A DNA stretch of 7,892 nt, from the NCBI GenBank assembly GCA_947097635.1, contig CAMURW010000062.1, positions 1 through 7,892 on the forward strand, written 5' to 3'. This DNA is from an uncultured Bacteroidales bacterium (lineage in GTDB: Bacteria > Bacteroidota > Bacteroidia > Bacteroidales > P3). Positions 6,001 to 7,892 of the stretch are shown one piece after another. Both the position numbers and the translations under genes were made by a program. A model generated the notes under the pieces. It saw only the letters and a list, made by a program, of their open reading frames with translations, was not told the DNA's origin and did no database searches. Each line of letters begins with the position of its first letter. Positions within the stretch are counted from its first letter, which is position 1.

Positions 6001-7892
6001 TGCGACCATTGCTCCAGACGTAAGGATCGGTGCTCACCACATGTTGGTCTATCATCATCTCGTCGATGTTGAGGACGCGATAGGTGGTGTAGGTGATGCT
6101 GTCGCATCCGTTCTTCGACACCTCCACCCTGCGGAAAGTCTTGGTCTCACGGTATTTTCTGCCGTCAGGAGCCTGATACTCGGAGCAGACGTCAACAAAG
6201 ACCGTATCGTTGACGATAGAGTCGTTGAGGGTCAGATCGAGGTAAGCCATGCGGTCGCAACCATACCCATTGCCCCCGACAATGAAGATACTGTCGAAGA
6301 TGTGACCAGCCACGTCGTAGGCCTTACCCTTGGCATCCCAGCGATAGGCATAGCAGGTGCTTACGGGCAAGGTGTCGTAGGTTGTCGGGTAGACGGTGAC
6401 ATTCAAGTTCACCACACTATCGCAGCCTGGCAGAGTGTGCCAGTAAGCGGGGACAATTATGTTTACTGGTGTCTCATTCAGCAATTTGCCGTTGAATGCA
6501 ATTTCGGTGCTGTCGTTGGCACTGAGTGTATTATGGGCATAGGCGATGCTCTTGTCTTCAGCATTGCTGTACACAAATTGACTTTCGCAGAGCACTAAGT
6601 CGGCATGCTCGTTGTATACGGGGTTCACCGTCAGCACGAGTGTGCTGTCGAAACGGCAACCATTGGCATCGAGGGTTGTGGTGGGGATGCTCAGTGTATG
6701 TATTCCAGCCTCATAGTTGCTGCCATAGTAGGCATAACCGTTGCTGGTGGTGTATACACCGTTGTTGCACACCATGCCAGTCTCCATGCCGGGTGTTGGA
6801 TGCAGAGCGGTAAGGCGCAGTATTTCGATATGACTACAACCATTGGCACTATGTTCGGCAGGCTTTTCGAAACTGATGGTAGTGTCGTTACCCATGGGAT
6901 TGTAGGTACCCACTTCGTACATGATAGGGTTGCCCAAGGTATCCACTCCGATCTGCACACTCCACGTGTAGGGTACACATGCCGTCACCACGTTAGTGTG
7001 GTAGCCGGATGGCTTCACCGTCAGATGGAGGCGAGCCACCTCGTCGCGGTGGGCCGTTGCGTTGTAGGTACGCAACTGATAGTCGCCACTTTCGTTGATG
7101 TACTTCGGACTGATGACACCACTGCAACTCACAGTGTCGATAGTATATTCATCGCATGCGGTGATATTCTTCCAGTTGAGGGTATCGGTGGCAAGATTGA
7201 GTACTAGGTGGAGAATCTCGGTGCTGTCGCATCCAGCAGCGTTCTGCGTATTCGGCAACGTGTAGAAGATGTTGTTTCCGACCTCACTCATGGCGTATGT
7301 CTCGCCGTCAATCCAAGTATAGGTACGGGTGTCACACCACAGGATGTCGTCGACATGATAGGAGGCATGCTTCACCTGTGTCAGGTGGAGTGTCTCGGTG
7401 CTGTCGCAACCGTTTACGTCGGCGTTGGCAAATGCCTGAGTGTAATCGCCTTCGGTGTAGTAGGTCACGCCGTTCCAGGTCAGGCTGTCGCAGGTCACCT
7501 CGTTGCGTTCGGCGAAAGTATGGTTATTTACGATGAGGTTCATCGTCACCACGCTGTCGCATCCCTTGGTGGTAGCGAAGGTCTGGCTGTAAGCACCGGT
7601 AGTGGTGTATGGAACACCGTTCCACTTCGTGCTGTCGCACACCACGCGGTCAAAGTTGGTTGTGGCAGGCATGTTCACCGTCAGCATGAGGTTGTAGCGT
7701 GCGGGACACTGACCAGAGGTGGTGTCCACATAAGTGTAGACCTGCGACGTGGTAGCCACATGGCTCTGCGTATAGGCACCAGAACCGAAAGTGAAGGGAG
7801 CACCCTGGCACAGCTCGCGATAGGAGTTGGTGACAGCGGTGTCTTTCACGATGAAATACAAATGTACCGTGCTGTCGCATCCGTGGGCAATG
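1..7892 (-). CDS. Internal part of a giant repetitive secreted surface protein (both ends outside the window)
   Basis: Seen: a single stop-free minus-strand frame covers 2-7891, 2,630 codons, and repeats a unit of about 49 residues throughout. The consensus is ACDSYxW(N/H)G, then YTxSGxYTY, then NGCASxDTLHLTVN, with two cysteines about 26 residues apart. It is rich in Thr, Asn, Tyr, Ser, Asp and Val, poor in Lys and Arg, and has 85 Cys. No transmembrane stretch, signal peptide, catalytic motif or C-terminal sorting domain is visible, as expected of an internal piece. Known: such arrays occur in very large Bacteroidota cell-surface proteins, often exported by the type IX system. Inferred: an extracellular beta-rich stalk or adhesin. 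I cannot name a Pfam family with confidence and assign no ligand. The start must lie above 7892 and the stop below 1; internal ATG codons sit inside repeat units and are not starts. The register is the same from end to end, so no frameshift is present. Confidence 0.93.
2..307 (-). repeat. Units R48-R49, a one-cysteine pair of a different subtype
   Basis: R48 (155-307) and R49 (2-154), 51 residues each, replace the YxWNG core with AGQAYTLFGF and CAGETYTQYGF, so they form their own subtype. R48 has lost the first cysteine (IIAGQAY against ICAGETY in R49) and keeps the second (NGCDSTVTLHL). R49 keeps the first and has alanine at the second (NGADSVVTLHL). The two remaining cysteines, codons 188-190 and 119-121, are 23 residues apart. 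A change of subtype here may mean that the protein is leaving its main stalk, but the sequence stops at the window edge. Confidence 0.8.
308..1498 (-). repeat. Regular array R40-R47 with a 147-bp unit and a 441-bp three-unit rhythm
   Basis: R40 1337-1498 (54 residues); R41 1190-1336, R42 1043-1189, R43 896-1042, R44 749-895, R45 602-748, R46 455-601 and R47 308-454, each exactly 49 residues. First-cysteine codons fall at 1463, 1301, 1154, 1007, 860, 713, 566 and 419, so seven consecutive units are 147 bp in phase. Three subtypes alternate in strict order. R41, R44 and R47 have GDY.YSY and end DTLHLTV. R42 and R45 have EGC(T/P)S and end DTLYLTIN. R40, R43 and R46 end DTLVL, the last two with GCASTDTLVLTVN. 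This is the cleanest part of the array and the best source for a profile of the unit. Confidence 0.9.
1499..1996 (-). repeat. Divergent units R37-R39
   Basis: R37 1829-1996, R38 1673-1828, R39 1499-1672. All keep both cysteines: NCGPYTW and TGCDSVILLYLT in R37, VCETEMPYIW and TCDSTFILNLT in R38, ICYGSDY and TGCDSIVILTLT in R39. R38 shares CETE(M/L)PY with R13, and R39 shares an almost identical 18-residue end with R17. This short divergent stretch separates superblock B from the regular array that follows. The most C-terminal lysine in the window is in R39 (codon 1658-1660). Confidence 0.8.
1523..1576 (-). repeat. 18-codon segment in R39, near-copy of one in R17
   Basis: Partner of the segment at 5192-5245. 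The two differ at two residues (V for L and M for V) and at several other bases, so the copy is not very recent. It covers the second cysteine and its upstream strand. Confidence 0.75.
1997..3670 (-). repeat. Ten-unit superblock B (R27-R36)
   Basis: Units: R27 3512-3670, R28 3290-3511, R29 3104-3289, R30 2921-3103, R31 2762-2920, R32 2597-2761, R33 2450-2596, R34 2303-2449, R35 2156-2302, R36 1997-2155. Partners in superblock A match in order: R27 has EGSYRYGS (R17 EGSYRYDG); R28 is 74 residues with YTWRDGNTYTW; R29 has FPLSLQ and YYCDSTISLIVNLV; R30 keeps YTWRG but no second cysteine; R31 ends YGCDSTVTLKLTIR. R32-R36 are near-canonical; the first-cysteine codons of R33-R36 are exactly 147 bp apart (2561, 2414, 2267, 2120). 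Similarity between A and B is much clearer at the motif level than at the nucleotide level, so the duplication is not recent. Confidence 0.8.
3671..5326 (-). repeat. Ten-unit superblock A (R17-R26)
   Basis: Units: R17 5171-5326, R18 4946-5170, R19 4742-4945, R20 4574-4741, R21 4427-4573, R22 4268-4426, R23 4118-4267, R24 3971-4117, R25 3824-3970, R26 3671-3823. The first four are atypical. R17 has EGSYRYDG in place of the first cysteine motif. R18 is 75 residues with YEWRNGHTYAW. R19 is 68 residues with FPLSQQ and a late YCDSIITYTINLV. R20 lacks the second cysteine. R21 ends FGCDSTVTMHLTIN, and R22-R26 are near-canonical. The same order recurs in the adjacent superblock B (R27-R36), so the two are best read as a diverged tandem duplication about 1.66 kb long. 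Exact block edges are uncertain by a unit because the flanking units are also repeats. Confidence 0.8.
5192..5245 (-). repeat. 18-codon segment in R17, near-copy of one in R39
   Basis: This segment encodes EHTFVDTLASVVTGCDSI. The R39 segment at 1523-1576 encodes EHTFVDTVASMVTGCDSI, 16 of 18 residues identical, although the rest of the two units differs clearly and they lie about 3.7 kb apart. It indicates segmental copying between distant units or strong constraint on this stretch. Confidence 0.75.
5327..5770 (-). repeat. Canonical units R14-R16
   Basis: Three consecutive units near consensus: R14 5627-5770 (48 residues), R15 5480-5626 (49) and R16 5327-5479 (51). All have both cysteines, the aromatic-x-W site after the first (FMW, YNW, YTW) and a DTLHLT or DTLTLT strand after the second. 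First-cysteine codons of all three are exactly 147 bp apart (5738, 5591, 5444). Their order, HL-type, then a CPS/LTIN unit, then an LTVN unit, loosely matches the three-unit rhythm of R40-R47, but three units are too few to claim it. Confidence 0.85.
5771..6067 (-). repeat. Units R12-R13, a pair with one cysteine each
   Basis: R12 (5912-6067) has the unit shape (PYVWSNGRTYTQS, then TGCDSILVLHF) but lacks the first cysteine: the site reads VVSTDPYVW where canonical units read ACDSYTW. R13 (5771-5911) keeps the first cysteine (LCETELPY) but lacks the second, reading RGNDTIVTYV where others have GCDST. The remaining cysteines, codons 5945-5947 and 5894-5896, are 17 residues apart and could pair with each other. 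The same arrangement occurs at R17-R20, R27-R30 and R48-R49. Confidence 0.75.
6068..7891 (-). repeat. Divergent N-terminal-side repeat units R1-R11
   Basis: Eleven units of the giant protein, the first partial: R1 7847-7891, R2 7673-7846, R3 7526-7672, R4 7373-7525, R5 7196-7372, R6 7013-7195, R7 6803-7012, R8 6623-6802, R9 6389-6622, R10 6224-6388, R11 6068-6223. They keep the first cysteine, usually an aromatic or YTW-like site after it, and a second cysteine before a D(S/T) strand, as in GCDSTETLHLT of R4. Lengths vary from 49 residues (R3) to 78 (R9), with insertions between the two cysteines. R6 is odd: its second cysteine position is lost (RDEVARLHLTV) but an extra cysteine (VSCSG) follows the first by ten residues, so the count stays even. 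Lys and Arg are commoner here than near the C-terminal side, for example in R11 (GRKYRETKTFRR). These look like the oldest or least homogenised units. Confidence 0.85.

Noticed and set aside
14..7207. Chain of long plus-strand open frames (for example 14-1117, 1907-3121, 3158-4168, 5762-6598, 6605-7207)
   Set aside because: All are in exact antisense codon register with the minus-strand repeat gene and end only where that gene uses TTA, CTA or TCA. Their Val/Gly/Ala-rich products mirror the repeat and have no domain logic of their own.
789..7880. Short minus-strand frames in other registers (such as 789-995, 3666-3938, 3898-4146, 7650-7880) rich in His, Arg, Gln or Cys
   Set aside because: They overlap the giant frame on the same strand and are frame-shifted readings of the same repeat DNA, which explains their recurring similar sequences.
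2..7891. SprB-type or HYR-type repeats as the family name
   Set aside because: The paired-cysteine, Y.W and DTLHLTV pattern does not match what I remember of those families well enough to assign either name without a profile search.
7847..7892. Gene start near the right edge of the window
   Set aside because: The last visible residues (GCDSTVHLYFIV) are the end of another repeat unit, so the protein continues upstream beyond 7892.

Overview
The whole window lies inside one protein-coding gene on the minus strand. The minus-strand frame whose codons occupy plus positions 2-4, 5-7 and so on to 7889-7891 has no stop codon across all 2,630 codons. It contains neither the gene's start nor its end. 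Reading it through gives a giant, repetitive, cysteine-paired protein made of about 49-residue units of the form ACDSYxWNGxxYTxSGxYTY...NGCASxDTLHLTVN. I can divide it into one partial unit (R1) and 48 complete units (R2-R49, N to C terminus, high to low coordinates) with no frame break. There is no room for other genes, and I see no RNA gene, insertion sequence, CRISPR array, promoter or terminator.

Organism: repeats of this CDSYTW / GCDSVVTL kind are, from memory, typical of very large secreted surface proteins of Bacteroidota (gliding-motility or type IX secretion-associated adhesin-like proteins). Base composition is near 50% G+C on the lines I counted, and TTA, CTA and TCA codons are nearly absent. 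A gut, rumen or oral Bacteroidales-type genome would fit, but nothing in the window fixes the genus.

Layout in protein order: R1-R11 (7891-6068), long and divergent units; R12-R13 (6067-5771), a pair of units with one cysteine each; R14-R16 (5770-5327), canonical units; superblock A, R17-R26 (5326-3671), and superblock B, R27-R36 (3670-1997), two adjacent ten-unit blocks with the same internal order of unusual and canonical units; R37-R39 (1996-1499), divergent units; R40-R47 (1498-308), a very regular array, mostly exactly 147 bp per unit, with a further three-unit (441 bp) rhythm; R48-R49 (307-2), a second one-cysteine pair of a different subtype. The repeats therefore nest at three scales: 147 bp, 441 bp and about 1.66 kb.

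The most interesting points are protein-level. All 85 cysteines occur in even local sets: every unit that loses its first cysteine is directly followed by one that loses its second. Every complete unit carries at least one D(S/T)(A/I/L/V/M/T) tripeptide, the Bacteroidota O-glycosylation motif. The last 552 codons contain no lysine and only three arginines. Together these suggest an extracellular, probably disulfide-stapled and possibly heavily glycosylated stalk. The binding or sorting ends of the protein lie outside this window.
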